From the NCBI RefSeq assembly GCF_003945595.2, contig NW_024105087.1, positions 3,477,001 to 3,541,000 on the forward strand: 64,000 bases of DNA. Reading direction: 5' to 3'. The DNA comes from Pipra filicauda. Taxonomy: Eukaryota; Chordata; Aves; Passeriformes; Pipridae. Below, in pieces: positions 12,561-24,800 of this stretch. The position numbers and the translations under genes were made by a program. How positions within the stretch are numbered: position 1 is the stretch's first letter; every line of letters starts with the position of its first letter. Under the pieces are notes generated by a model that was given only the letters and a program-made list of their open reading frames with translations, made no database searches and was not told the DNA's origin.

Positions 12561-15518
12561 CCCCTTTTTACTCTTTTCCATCAGTGTGATACATCTAGTT
12601 TGGATGACAGTTGTTCATATTTCTACTTCAGGCTGTAAGTTCATCTTTCCACAGGATCATTAGTTCAGATGTTTTATCAACTGCTTGTTTCTCTGGTGCT
12701 TTCCCTCCCTTATGCCCCGTTGTACTGATATGTATCTCAAACTACTGGACTTCATGATTTCAGCTGAGAGGTGTCACACATTGTGGTGCCTGAGTCTGAC
12801 ATCCTTCGTACAGGCCTTACCATCCAAAAATGATTATGTTAGCTTTTGCTTTAACATTTCAGCCCAGGCTCTGAGTGTGTGTTGTCTTTATTGTATTTGT
12901 CGGATTTATTGTTATTTCGCTACAAATTTTTTTTAGTTCCGTGTTTACTCTGAAAAGTTGTAGAATTGGGTTAAGAATTAAGAGGCTTTCAAAGTATCCT
13001 TGTCCTGAAGCAACTCTGCTGGGCATGAATAACAAAGCGATTGTTTTTCGGTCAAAATGAATCAGCTGACAGGAGCTTCTGTAAGGTTATATTTCTCCCG
13101 TCCAAGTTATACAAGAATTTAGGTTACTTCAAATCAGTGATTATAGGCTGAATTGACCTCTGAAATTACAGATCCTGTTGAACCTTGTGAGAAGATCAAA
13201 ATATGCGAGATTCTGTGTTAGAGAGGATGTGTTTTGTCTGTGATTTGTACATATTTAGCATGACACTGGATTGATTAGATGATTTCCTGAAGCCACAATT
13301 TAGTTCTTCAGGGTCTGACTATGGAATTTTTTTTTTAAAAATACCATGTGCAGTAAGAAGCTGTGCTGGTATTTATCGTTGTCGATTCACGGTAATTCCA
13401 GACTAGATAGTGGTGGATATTTAAAGAAGCTATCACTCAATTGAAGATTTTTAGGAAATACTTGCAGTTTCATTTTTTAAATGTGTTTTTTCCTTATATG
13501 TCAGTCCATGATAATTATGTGTATAATGTTATTATTTTCATGTCTGTTGTTATTATTACACCTTGTACGGGCACAAGGTTTCTCAATAAATACCTCTAAT
13601 ATAAGTTGTACTGTGGCATAATGAACCATCACTTTTCTTTTTCAACATCTCATTACTTTCAGTATAAATCTTCTGGAAGGACCATAAATTAATAGCTGGT
13701 CTTAAGTAGCTTTTCTTTTACCTCAATGTGACAATTTAAGGGATAATAAGATTTTTTTTTTTTAGCTTTCTTAAAAAAAACACTCACTTTAGAAGTGAAA
13801 GACTTTGCTTTTTGCTTCTGATAATTAGAGTCCCAGATTAGACTAATCTGGACTTCCCATTTGATGTCTTTCACACTGCTCATTACATGTCTTCACTCAG
13901 CTTTCTTGCCTCTCTTCTGTCAATGCAGTGTCTTATTCCTACCCAATGACTTGCAGGAAATGGCTGAAGGAGCTCCACTGAACTCTTTCAGAAGTTTTGC
14001 CTTATATTTTGAGTTATGTTCTCTCTTTAACATCTGGCAAGTGTGAAATTTTGAAGTTCAGTGTTTTCACTGGGGCGTTGAGTATTCCCTTACACGGTTT
14101 CCTGCAAATCTGTTATTTTTCACCAGCAGAAATGCTGGGACGTAAGTGCTGGTCTTCAGCCTGCTTAGCTTTGTGTGAACCCCATGTGCCAAATTTGTAG
14201 TGTGTGCCCTGTGGTCGATGAAGTCTGTTTGCTGTGGTGACTGGGATAGCTGCTTCCAGAACTTCCCTACTGAGAGACTTGCAAACAAGCTGGGAAGGCA
14301 GTGAGGAAAAAATGACAGCCATGAGGTCAATCCCGCAGCTCTGGCAGTCAGCGTGTGAAAGGGTCCTGTGGTAGCATTGGTGATGATGCTTTGATAGTAA
14401 TCTTGAATACTTCTAAGACGTTCTGTATTATTAAAGTGATGGTGGTGATGTTTATTAATGGTACTGCTAAGGGAAGGTAACGAGACACCTTTGGAGCCCT
14501 CTGGTAGAGGGCTTCGGGATCTCATGCTGTTATTTCCGAAAGAGCATGGTAACAGAGAACATCAGGAGGTCTCAGGAGAAATTAGGCAAGATAATGTGAT
14601 TGCTGAAAAATTAACACAAGTTGCAGCTGTATGATAAAAGCTTTAAAAAGTTTCTCCAAACCATATAAAGTAAACAGAAAAACTAAAAGCAACTCCCCAG
14701 GCAGGACTGAAATAGATGCATTGTATCTGCTGAGTTTAGTGCTGTGTTATTCAGCATAATTTGAAAGTTACTTTAAAATTTATAGTTGTTTCTAAAAAAT
14801 TCTTGAAAAATACCTTCAGATTCTGTTTCCTGAAAGTGCAAAAGTTCTGCTAAGTACAGTAGGTTTCCTTGTTTTCATGTGTTAATTCTGGTATTCTAAA
14901 AGCGTGCAAATGGCATTTGTCTTTGGATTTACAAAAACTCTAGATATTCAGAGTTTGAATTATTTAAACTCCCACAACACATGCACTTTTGCTTTTCAAG
15001 CTTGAGTTATAATTTAATTAAAAACTTCTGGTGCATCGCTAGCTATTTAAATATTAAAATGTTCCATGGATCACTTTCGATTATCTACCGTCATGAAATT
15101 CCTGAAGATGTCAGATTTTTAAGATTCCCAAAGTTGCACTTGGAATTGTCTGTTGATGCAAAGGGGACTGTGATAATTACATACATCCATTAGTATCAGC
15201 AGAGGAGATAAACTTTGGGGAGGCTTAATGGGCATGTCTCAGTGACAGCTAGCAAAGAACATTTGGCATGATTAAGGATGGATTTGAATGTACTTGAAAA
15301 TATACTCTCATTATGGACGCCCAGTGGAAGTTGCACTACAAATGTTAAATTCCCCAGAAGAAGAGTTGTGTGGCAGGGAAGCTTTGAAATCCACTGTGGC
15401 CGTCATCCAAATTACTCTCTTCTCTTTGTGTCTTTCCGCTGTCAGATTCACTTTGTGATGCCCAACTTGGCTCCCTGCATCTTTGAAAAGAGGCAACCTG
15501 TTGGTTTCTGTGTTTCAG

Positions 15519-15684
15519 ATTGTCCGAAGATACATCAAGGACTGGCTTGAAAGGAAGAAGCCTCCATTTGGTGCTATCAGCAGCTGTGTGCTCCTGATGA
15601 TCATCTACACAACGTTCTGTGATACTTTTGCCAATCCAAATATCGACCTGGATAAATTTAGCTTGATCATAATAGTGTTCATAA
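15519..15684 (+). CDS. SLC10A7: SLC10A7 coding exon 2 in window
   Basis: This 166-nt exon starts at ATT after TGTTTCAG and ends one base into a codon (A|GTAAGT). It encodes [20 protein letters not shown], then a membrane segment ([17 protein letters not shown]) and a loop ([10 protein letters not shown]) running into the next hydrophobic helix. The match to vertebrate SLC10A7 is nearly complete. The basic [12 protein letters not shown] loop marks a turn between two transmembrane helices. A longer open frame across the exon (15,483-15,965) is read-through into the intron and is not the real end. Confidence 0.96.
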
Positions 15685-18523
15685 GTAAGTTCAGCCTTAA
15701 AGCATCTCTTCTGTCTGTGTTTCGGGTTTGTAATGAGCTGTGTGCCCATGTGGAGCTGTGGGGCTACTGTCATGGGCATAGAGCTTGTCCTTTTAAAGCA
15801 TCTAGTAAACCAGATTACCAGACTTCTGAGGGGCTGGATGCTTTTAGGGGATCAAGTAAGCATTCAGAAAAGGATGAACCCTGCTATTTAGGTGTGCCTG
15901 AGATTGCCCAGTGGTCCTTCCTTTCTAAACAGGTAAAGCATTACTTTGGAAAGATTTGGGTTTGAGCTATTACTCTGAAGCACTGTTATAATTTTCAAAC
16001 AGTTCTTCCCTAGTATACTATAAACCTAGAAACTAGTTGCAAGCCTGAATGTGTTGATATGTTTCTGTTTCTGTGGATGAACGCATTGCTTACAGAGCTT
16101 GTTTTAGAAGCACTCTAGTCATTCAGCCTTAAATAACATACACATGAGAATAGCCTGCTGGTATCCTTGCCATCAGTTAAAAATACACTTGCAGATCACC
16201 ACCTCCCAGGGAAAGGCAGTGGTATACAGCCACTGCCTCCTCTCCCAGTAGGGAATTCCCATCTCGCTTTAGACTGTCCAGAGACAGGAGTTTCAATTTG
16301 CATGGAGGAGAGGTAACTACAGTATACTTCAGTATAAATCACATCTCATACTCTAAAACTGTTAGATTTCAAGAAATCAGTGCATCACCTACTCTGAAGC
16401 GTGTTTGTTTGCACATGCTTCTACCTAATAAAAATAATTTATTGCTACAAATCCGACTTCCACTGAAGTCAGTAGAAAATTTGCCCTTTGTGCATCAGGT
16501 CTTAATTCTCTCCTCATTTTGGCAGTTTTTTTTGATTATAAAACACTATACATGTGTAAAATAGTACATGGGATTATAAATGGTGTTATATAAATACTTT
16601 ATTCTGAAAGTGAAGAAGTAGGAAGCAATGCTATGGAGCTTTTTTTCAAAATGGATGAAATACTACTTTGAACAGGCACCTGAGAAGTACACATCCCAGA
16701 TGCACTTAAATTGGTGCAGAGTTGTCAGCAAAAAAGGATGACAGAGAAATTTTCAACTCTGACTTAACATGCAGAGAAATTCAAAACTAAGTAATTTTAT
16801 GTTACTGTGCTGACCACTACTTTGGAAAGAATTATTCTTTTTTAGTTAAAAAGATGTGTTCTTTCTTGAAAAGTTGGTGTAGAGTGTTGCTTCCATTGCC
16901 CTTTTTGGTCTTTATTGCTTTTCAAGACAACTCTGCGTTTGTGCCATGTGTAATTATATGTACCATTTGTCATGCAATGCTCTGAAAATCACTATGTATA
17001 CATTTACATTGCCATTTTGCATAACTGGAATTTCTTAGTAAGAATATTAACATAAGCATTGAATCTATTTGGAAGATATTAGACAATTGGTTTTTTTTCC
17101 CTAAAATATTTATAAAACCAAAAACCGAGGAAGTTTTGGAGATGGATATGCACATTGTATTCTAGAAAAAGTTTCTGTATTGCCTTTGGATGTGTTGGCT
17201 GGATGCATGTATTGTGTTACACCAGGAAGTGAAATTAGCATGAGGAGTTTGAGATGAAATTTTTTAGTCTGCTGATTAATGTTTTTGTGTAATTTTTATA
17301 TTACTATTCTAGCCACGGCATGTATGCACAAGGACTAATTGGTAGCAAAACATGTTTATTGTTTTACAGAATTATATGTATTAAGGGATTGGTTTTTTCT
17401 GTGCCTGTTAAACTAATGTACTTAGTTGCAGAAAAATTGTAATTCAGGAACAATGGTTTGCTTCCTTAGTTCTTGAAGGAAGAATTAAGTGCATGCTGAG
17501 GTGACATTTATACATTCTAGGAAATGTATTTAAGAGAATAGAAAATGTCACTGGTAATAGCTAAAATCCCTGCCACGTTTCCCAGTTGTAAACTGGGGTC
17601 AAAATCAAATGTATTGTCCTGACTTGCGCTATGTTATGGGATACCTTAGCCTTATTGCATTCACAAGTTTTGCAAGGGAAAGGGAGAGGACCCACTCTAG
17701 ATTCTGCTGCAAGTAAAAGCCCTTCCCCCATAACCCACAAACACACAGAAAAGGTTGTGCAGGTCACAGGGTTTCTCCTCCAGTTCCGTGGGAGTTCCTG
17801 TGCTCTGGCGTGACGCTCAGCCTCTGCAGTCCCAGCTGCACAGCGGGGAAGCCACCGGCTTCTCCCCACGTCTCTGCAGTCCCAGGGTGGGCTCTGTGCA
17901 TCCCACAGCACTTGTGGGTGTCAGGAGAGCTGGCAGAGAGGAGAGCCCCCCTCACAACACTCAGAACTATCCGCACTTACAAAGCTGACTGAGCTTGAAC
18001 GAAAGCTGCTTTGTTTGATGTGCACTGCCCAGTTCAGGAATTAGCCTTTGTCTCAGAGAGAATTAAAATGTCTGTGATGATCTTCTCTTACCCTCGCCAT
18101 GGATCATGATTAATATACCCAGGGTTGAGAGTATTTATTTTGATCGCATTTACACACTGTACTTCCTGCTGTAAGATAGAAAGTCTAAATAACCAGCATC
18201 CAGAGCATGTCTGACAGATTTTATGATGTCAACCAATTAAGCAAAGCTAGTGCAAAGAGATGTGCAGCATTGCACTAGTGACCTTTCCTGCCATCAAAAA
18301 AACTTGATTCAGAGGAGTTAGCCCAGGAAGAACAACATTAGCTCTGGTTTTCCTCCACGTAATGATACATATTGTTCTTCCAGACAGTTTTTAAAGGTTG
18401 TCTGTCATTGGATTTCTCTGGATAGACTTGGTCCAGCCTTGCTTCTGACCTGTACTATGGGGACAAAAGGCATGTACACAGCAATTGCAGTTGTGCTCTA
18501 ATTTTAACTTGTTTCTCTTTCAG
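15685..18523 (+). other. SLC10A7: SLC10A7 intron, 2.8 kb
   Basis: Intron from GTAAGT to TCTCTTTCAG. Mostly AT-rich, but 17,760-17,960 is a clearly GC-rich patch with the duplicated string CTCTGCAGTCCCAG (17,822 and 17,872 areas) and several CpGs. The segment near 16,445-16,490 (CCACTGAAGTCAGTAGAAAATTTGCC) recalls old amniote-wide dispersed repeats, but it is too short to classify. Confidence 0.8.
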
Positions 18524-18575
18524 TATTTTCTGTTCAGATGAGCTTCATGTTTTTGACTTTCCTCTTCTCCACAAG
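18524..18575 (+). CDS. SLC10A7: SLC10A7 coding exon 3 in window
   Basis: This is a small 52-nt exon between TTTCAG and AG|GTAATT, with split codons on both sides. With the previous exon's last base it reads IFSVQMSFMFLTFLFSTR, a hydrophobic transmembrane helix ending in a short polar turn. It is too short to be called by length. Exact phase continuity with both neighbours and similarity to the SLC10A7 helix at this position make it secure. Confidence 0.94.
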
Positions 18576-20094
18576 GTAATTGAATGAGCTGAATAACAAC
18601 CCTTGAATATTTCTTTTGTGTAATATCTTTAGTTTGGGTGATACAGTCTATGCAAATATGTAAAGGCAGGTTTCTGAATAGGGGTGACCTCATTTTGGTA
18701 TTTCATATTGTTCTTACTGCATTTTCTCTGTTAGACTTTCGTAGGCTAAGAGAGCAGGACCTGAATTCTGTCCTTTCTCATGTGTTAATTACAGAGTTGT
18801 TAAATCTCAATCAATCACTGCTATACCTCATCCACTGAAAAAAATGGATTTGCACAGATGTCACTGAAGGTATAATTTGCCCTGCAGACATGCTGATGAC
18901 ATATGAGAGAGAGAACTCAGTTTGACTTTTTACATCTCAAGATACATTTGCTGGGCTGGCAATTCACTCTTCTCTGTATATGTCAAATTTGTTACATTTA
19001 TGTGGTGATTCTTAAAAGACAGTTGTCCTGAGCTAATGTTTGGTAGAGCTATTTTTTTTTCCTTTTTAAATATCAATAAGGAAAGACTGTTGTACATTCA
19101 CTTCTCAAAAAATAGTACTGTGAGAATGATATTAGCCAGTGGCTCAGTGCATCACTTGGGCTGTTTGGAGTCTCCACCATTGTTCTCTCACTTAGACTTA
19201 CTGAAGTATTTGTCTTAGCTGCACTCTGATGAATGGAAAGTGCCACAATCCAGACATATGCTTTATATAAATTACACAATATCTGTAAGGGAGAATCACA
19301 AAGAAGAGTATGATGTCTTTAAGCTATTTGGGCTTTTTTAGTGCCACAAGAAAATTTTTCTGTGGCAAGATCATATCCTGGCCTTAAAAGGCATTTTTAA
19401 GTAACCTTTGAACTGCTAGACCTAACCTAGGGGGAAGTTATGTCCGATCTGTGAAATCTAAATTGTCATAAGTAGTAACCAAGTCAGTATGGGAGATATT
19501 TAGAATCTCACAAAATTACTCCTAATGTGGACCAAAGGGTGATCCATTGACTAGTTATATATCTCTCTCACTATGTCATTTTCCCACCCTTCCTGGCCTT
19601 AGTCCCAATGAGTTAACTCTTAGATGCAATTTTTCTCTGAAGTAGAAGCTAACTCCATATTCTAAGCAGTGCTCGTAGTGTAGACTCAATATGCTATCTA
19701 AACTGAGCATTTTTTAAATATCACATACTAGGAGAAGAAATTGTAAGTCATTCTCTCTCTTTTTTTTTTTTCTATGGAGTCAAGCTGGCTATTGCTGTGA
19801 TACAGCATAACCTTGGCTCGAATAAAGTTGTGTCCTACACACCATGTGTTCAGAATTCCATTCCTTCATATGGGAGTGTATTCATTAGAGAGTTTACCAC
19901 AACTGAGAAACAATTCTGCTTTAAAAAAATAAATCAAACATTACAGTTCATTTATGAGTAGAATTATTTCTGTCACTAGACCTGATCAAAGTGATGTGAA
20001 CATGTATATAAATCCTCAAAGTAATATATTTGATCGATGTTGTTTTAAGAAGGTTTTTGTTATCAGAGGTTATTAAAACTCTTTTATTTTCTAG
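18576..20094 (+). other. SLC10A7: SLC10A7 intron, 1.5 kb
   Basis: AT-rich intron from GTAATT to TTATTTTCTAG. No repeats or coding signals were recognised beyond short T-rich runs (19,760-19,771). Small open frames on both strands look random. Confidence 0.8.
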
Positions 20095-20168
20095 GAATAA
20101 CTCTACTTTCACACCAGCAGACACAGTGGCTATCGTCTTCTGTTCCACACACAAATCCCTCACCCTGG
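20095..20168 (+). CDS. SLC10A7: SLC10A7 coding exon 4 in window
   Basis: This 74-nt exon has acceptor TTTTCTAG and donor G|GTAAGT. It completes the Arg codon begun in the previous exon and encodes [20 protein letters not shown] followed by SLTL. The [17 protein letters not shown] segment is the conserved family stretch before the next membrane helix. In SLC10 transporters this part of the fold contributes to the substrate or ion path, which is inference here. It ends one base into the Gly codon finished by the next exon. Confidence 0.96.
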
Positions 20169-21189
20169 GTAAGTCAGGAGATAAGCTTATGAGCAAAACA
20201 TCAATAACATTCATACCTTGCTTTGTTGAAAAAAATAAGGTTTTAATTGCTGTTTTTTCTGCTTAAATGGTTTTGGTTTTAGTGTGACAAGTAATGCTAA
20301 CAGTATGATACTAATAGTAGGATAATATTCTTGCACAGATAAAATAACTGCTTATTACAGGGCAGAGAACAGTCTTCTCAGCTGAGATTTTAGTGGTAAT
20401 GGAGTAAGACCATCTTATTTGTGAAAGGTGGATTTTTCATTCTGTTTTTATTCTGTTCTGTTGCCTAATCCAATACTGATAAAATTTCAGATTTGTTACT
20501 GAAAAGACTGTAAGGTTTATCTGCCCAGTTTCACAACAACATCTTACACCTTAAACCTGAGATGTGTAAGTGAATATCAAAGGATATAGTGTAAATCACA
20601 AATCACAAATAGACAATACTCTTGCTTAACATGAGCAAAATGTATGTGTTTAAGTCTGCAGATATTTTGGATAGTTGTATTTCTTAGAATTCATTTCTCA
20701 AAACATCACTGAGATATTTGTCACTTATGACCCCTTAGTGATAATAAGATGTTCTGATGTATATTCACAGAACACTGTTAAATCAGGTACACTTACAGCC
20801 ACTTGCTACTGGTTCATCCATTATGTTCAGTCAGTGAAACAACTGGACTATTTTTCAAAATACGAAAACAAACATTTGGTAAAGCATATATGACTCAATA
20901 CATGCCTTTTCAAGACTGTATCTGTCAAAGAGGAACACACCTAGTGTCGATAACAAAGGTAAGAACTCAGCCTGAAGCAGAGGGAGAACAAGCTGGGACT
21001 TAGGCGAGATGTTTTCCAAGCCAGTTTGATATAGCGAAACTCGCCTCAGGGTTCTTTGCTTCAACCAGGCCTGAGCTGCAGAACTGTTAGCAAGTGCCTT
21101 TGAAAGTCTGTGAGAAGTGAAGGAGTTCCTGGAAGACAAGTCAAACATAATGCCTCTTTTTTCACGATGGAAACAAGGAGGGGATGAGG

Positions 21190-21860
21190 AAGTATAGATC
21201 AGTGAGTTTAACTTCATTGTGTAGAAAACTGCTGAACCAAATAATTAAATAATTATTATACCAGTATAGGAAGAACAGGAAAATGAGTAGCAGCCCCATA
21301 GCTTTGTCAAATGCATATCATACTAAACTAACCTAATTTCCTGTCACACAGGAACCCACTCTGTGGGTTGTAGAGAAGTAGCAAAAGTTGTATGACTTGA
21401 GAGTGTTACAGCTTTTGACATTTGCACAATGTTTTGGGCTCCACAATACAAAAATTATGTGGAATAACTGGAAAGAGATCAGAGGAGAGTGCCGTGAATG
21501 ATCGTAGGCCTCAAAAATGTGAACCCAGAGGAAGATTGAAACAATTGGGATTGTTGAGAGAAGACAGCTGAAATACAGTAGTGATCTTCAAATGCATTAA
21601 AGGTTAATGCAAAGAAGGAAGAAAGTAACTCTGTCACAGTAGACTTTGTAAAGGGAGTGACTTGGTTAAAATGATGGTGATTTAAGTTAACCATCAGGGA
21701 AACCTGTCTAATGCAAAACAGTTTAGCTTTGGAATGTGTTGCCTATTGATGTCTTCAGTCTCCTATCATTGTAGAGAAGCCTCAGACAGAAATTAAATAG
21801 TTAGAGTCAATCCTGCCTTGGAGCAGAACACAGATTAAATGACATTAGATCTTTTTCAGC
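21190..21860 (+). mobile_element. Ancient, internally deleted CR1-family LINE
   Basis: The 5' part (CAGTGAGTTTAACTTCA, GAAAACTGCTGAACCAAATAATTAAA, AAACTAACCTAATTTCC) matches the reverse-transcriptase region of archosaur CR1 elements. The 3' part (GAGGAAGATTGAAACAATTGGG, GGAATGTGTTGCCTATTGATG, GATTAAATGACATTAGATCT) matches the end of the same ORF and the 3'UTR. Most of the RT core between them is missing, so the copy carries a large internal deletion around 21,400-21,480. High divergence and many indels indicate an old insertion, far older than the CR1 pieces at 1.0, 35.0 and 50.8 kb. It is not functional. Confidence 0.75.
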
Positions 21861-24800
21861 CAAACTGAAGCTTCCACTAATAAATGAGCTTGTATTCAGG
21901 ACAGTTACACTTATATTTGTAGAAAGCAGCTGCACATGTAAGTCATAATGTGCTACTATGCTTGGTATTTGGAGGTTTATATAAACCTAGGACACAACTG
22001 TGATACTACAGAACAAAGACTGGAGATGCTGGTTGTGTTTAACAGCACACATGTTTAAATTTCCCCTTCCCTCCCCAGTGAAAACAGTTATATATATGCT
22101 CTGTTGAATATTACTGTAACTTGTCATGACACTAAGAAAATAAGCAGAAAACCTTTTTTAAAAATTCAAGTCCTGGAGGAGGCTTGCCATCACCCCGAAA
22201 AAGATGAGGACTGTTCATTTCTTTTACTCACCCTACCAAGCATTCTCATGCAGCCTGTCTTGACCTGAACTCTATGCACACAGCTGAGTCATTTCACTTT
22301 TCTTCTGTCATTATGCTCCATTTTTTATGTTTTTTTATTCCTTTAGAAGAACTTAGTTCATGATTCCTATCTCCCTTGACTTTCTGGCTCACATTTCCCC
22401 AATTCCGAGCTACTGCTCTCATTAGCATAGCCCCATGAGTCAGGTTTTGTATTTTGCACCTTTCTTTGCCCAAGTACACCAGCAAAAATACTTTGGCCAC
22501 CTTGACTTCAAGGCGTCCTGCAGCTTCTCCCCAGCCATACATGCTTTTTTCCCTAATACAGATGTCTCATGACTAAGTGTGCAAGTTGAAGTGAAACAGG
22601 TAGATGTTGGAACGCAGCACTGCGGGGCTGTTTCTTGGCTACAGACCGTTCTGTTTGTCAGCTTCAGGATAGACTGCTTTACAGTCATCCTGGAAGAGGG
22701 ATGGGGAAATGCTCCTTTTGGCAGTATCTAGGAGCCCATCCTTGGTAAACCTGAGGTCCCTGCCACTCTTGTATGCACCCCTACACCACGTGTGTGCTAC
22801 GTAGGTGTGCCCACTGTGTATCGGATTCGAGCTGACTGGTTTTGGGACCATTGATATTTTACTCTGTTTGGTGTTAGTACCAGTTCCAGATAAGGTAGAG
22901 CTGTATGAGGACACATTTGTAGGAAAATAAGGAGGATCGAGTTTTACAAAGCTGCAGAGTGATGCGATGTGCCCCCGAGCTGATGATGTGAACAGGAATG
23001 TTAATCAAAGCAGAGGTAGCATTTTTTCCTTCACTGAAGGGTGGAAGCAGAGTAGATCTAATTTGTTTTTAAGGCTTAGCCATTTCTGAATGGCACTTAA
23101 ATCTTTCCACAGAACACTCTTGTCCACCCTGATCTTAGCAGCAACAAGACAGACATAGGCATTTTGGCCCTTACTCTTTTGTTGTTCTGGCACATTTCTA
23201 CTTGTCCCTAGGTGTTTACTATAAACCATGCAACAAGAGATGTTCTGTTTGCTTATAGTGGAGGGAGCTTTTCCCTCTCCCTCTGTCACTGCAATGCTTG
23301 AAAGCACAAACACGGCTCAGGGTCTCATTTCACATCCGTTGTGGAGCGTGGTAGTGTCTAAGTGACCGCCCAACACTCCTTCTTTCGCTTTGAAACTGAT
23401 TTCTCTCAGCTTGGCAGGTGAAACTCCAATAGGTACGTCTGGCCCATTCCCTGGGGAGCTTAGAATGGCACAGACTAAAGTGGGAGAAGAGCTGACAGCT
23501 TTAAAGCTTTAGAAGTGGTAATAGGAGAGGCACGAGAAGACTTTTGTAAGTCACTTTCTCCCACACCATATTATGAAACCAACTAATTCCCATGCAGTGC
23601 ATGCTCATGAGGCCAACTGCCACTTCCACTGTTGAATCCATGAATAAGTGCTTGCTCTGCACGGAGATGAGTGCTGTTCCCATATGCTGGGTTTTATTTT
23701 GTAGACAGAAGAGTTGACACACTTTTTGTCTCAAAGATCAGAGTGCAGGGCGTGTTTGTGTAAGGACAAATTACACAGGGTAGGTGCCTTTGTGTTCCTT
23801 AGTTAGGAACATAAGCCGTATTTCTGTGTGGAGGTGGGTGCTTTGGCAGGTTTTTGAACACAGGGCATCGCATATGCAGAAAAACTGATGTTTATTTGTA
23901 TTTCACCTAATGAGTCGAGCAGGATATAAACTTAAAAGGAGCGAGGATAAATACAGTATCCACAATGCCCTCTGGCATTTTCACCCACACTTTGTTCTCT
24001 TTCTCTCCCTCTCCCTGCTCACATATATGCACAGTACATGTGAGCACACACATATGCGGACATTTGATGCATGGCTTTTATTAGTGCATTTGCCATTGAT
24101 TGATTAGTACTTAGTATTAGTACTTCTTCTATTGATTGATTGCAGATGAAGTGACTATTTGACCTTTAATTATGAGCCTTGCTATTGAAAATGACATTGA
24201 GCTATGGCTTCACATAATCCATCTGGAAAGCCCGACATGATGCCATTCCCTGGAGTTCATTCAGTGAGAAAAGAAGAGGCCTCAAGGAAGTGCAAAGCTA
24301 TCACTGTGGCTCATTTAAAAAATACTGCAGTTGTTGCTTGCACTTACACAAAAGTTGCAGCCAAATACAGAACATTATTTTATTTTTTTTCAGAGAGTGA
24401 ATTTCTGGCTAGAAGTTACAACTCTAAAATACAGGATTGTCAAAAATGTATTCACTTTAATTCTTGGTATTTACTATGTAAAATTAGTTTATCAGCAAAA
24501 ATCAGAGTATTGCTACCTATTTTGGCTATCACAAGGGCAAATATTAATACAGTAGATATGATGAACAGCAGATTGGTAAAACAAAACAGAACAAGAATAA
24601 TAACCCCACCTTATAATAAGATCAGGGTATTGTTTGTGATGGAGAGTGTATTTTTCCTCATTTGGATTTAACGAAGTAGCAGTTCTTTCACCTTGGAATT
24701 CTGAAAGTGATGCAATCAAAGTTTCTAGGCTACGAAATACTTTCAGGAAAGAATAGAGTTCATTTTAGAAATAAAAGCCAAAACACTAACTTTCTTTTGT

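Larger units (their letters stand above)
4675..15518 (+). other. SLC10A7: SLC10A7 intron, 10.8 kb
   Basis: AT-rich intron from donor GTATGT (4675) to acceptor TGTGTTTCAG (15,518). It contains a degenerate Ty3/gypsy integrase (about 7036-7420), a reverse-oriented CR1 3' end (12,168-12,384) with an abutting unclassified repeat (to about 12,560), and a GTT/T-rich simple stretch near 10,965-10,992. The remainder shows no gene I can support. Confidence 0.85.

Noticed and set aside
14067..14525. 152-codon minus-strand frame with a His run
   Set aside because: The His run is a short repeat of CAC/CAT codons. No recognised domain or splice support.
15483..15965. 160-codon frame across an SLC10A7 exon
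   Set aside because: It begins in the intron and runs past the real donor at 15,685. Only 15,519-15,684 is coding.
24204..24671. 155-codon + strand frame
   Set aside because: No similarity recognised, and composition follows the AT-rich background after 24,330. Treated as chance or as part of a possible conserved non-coding block.
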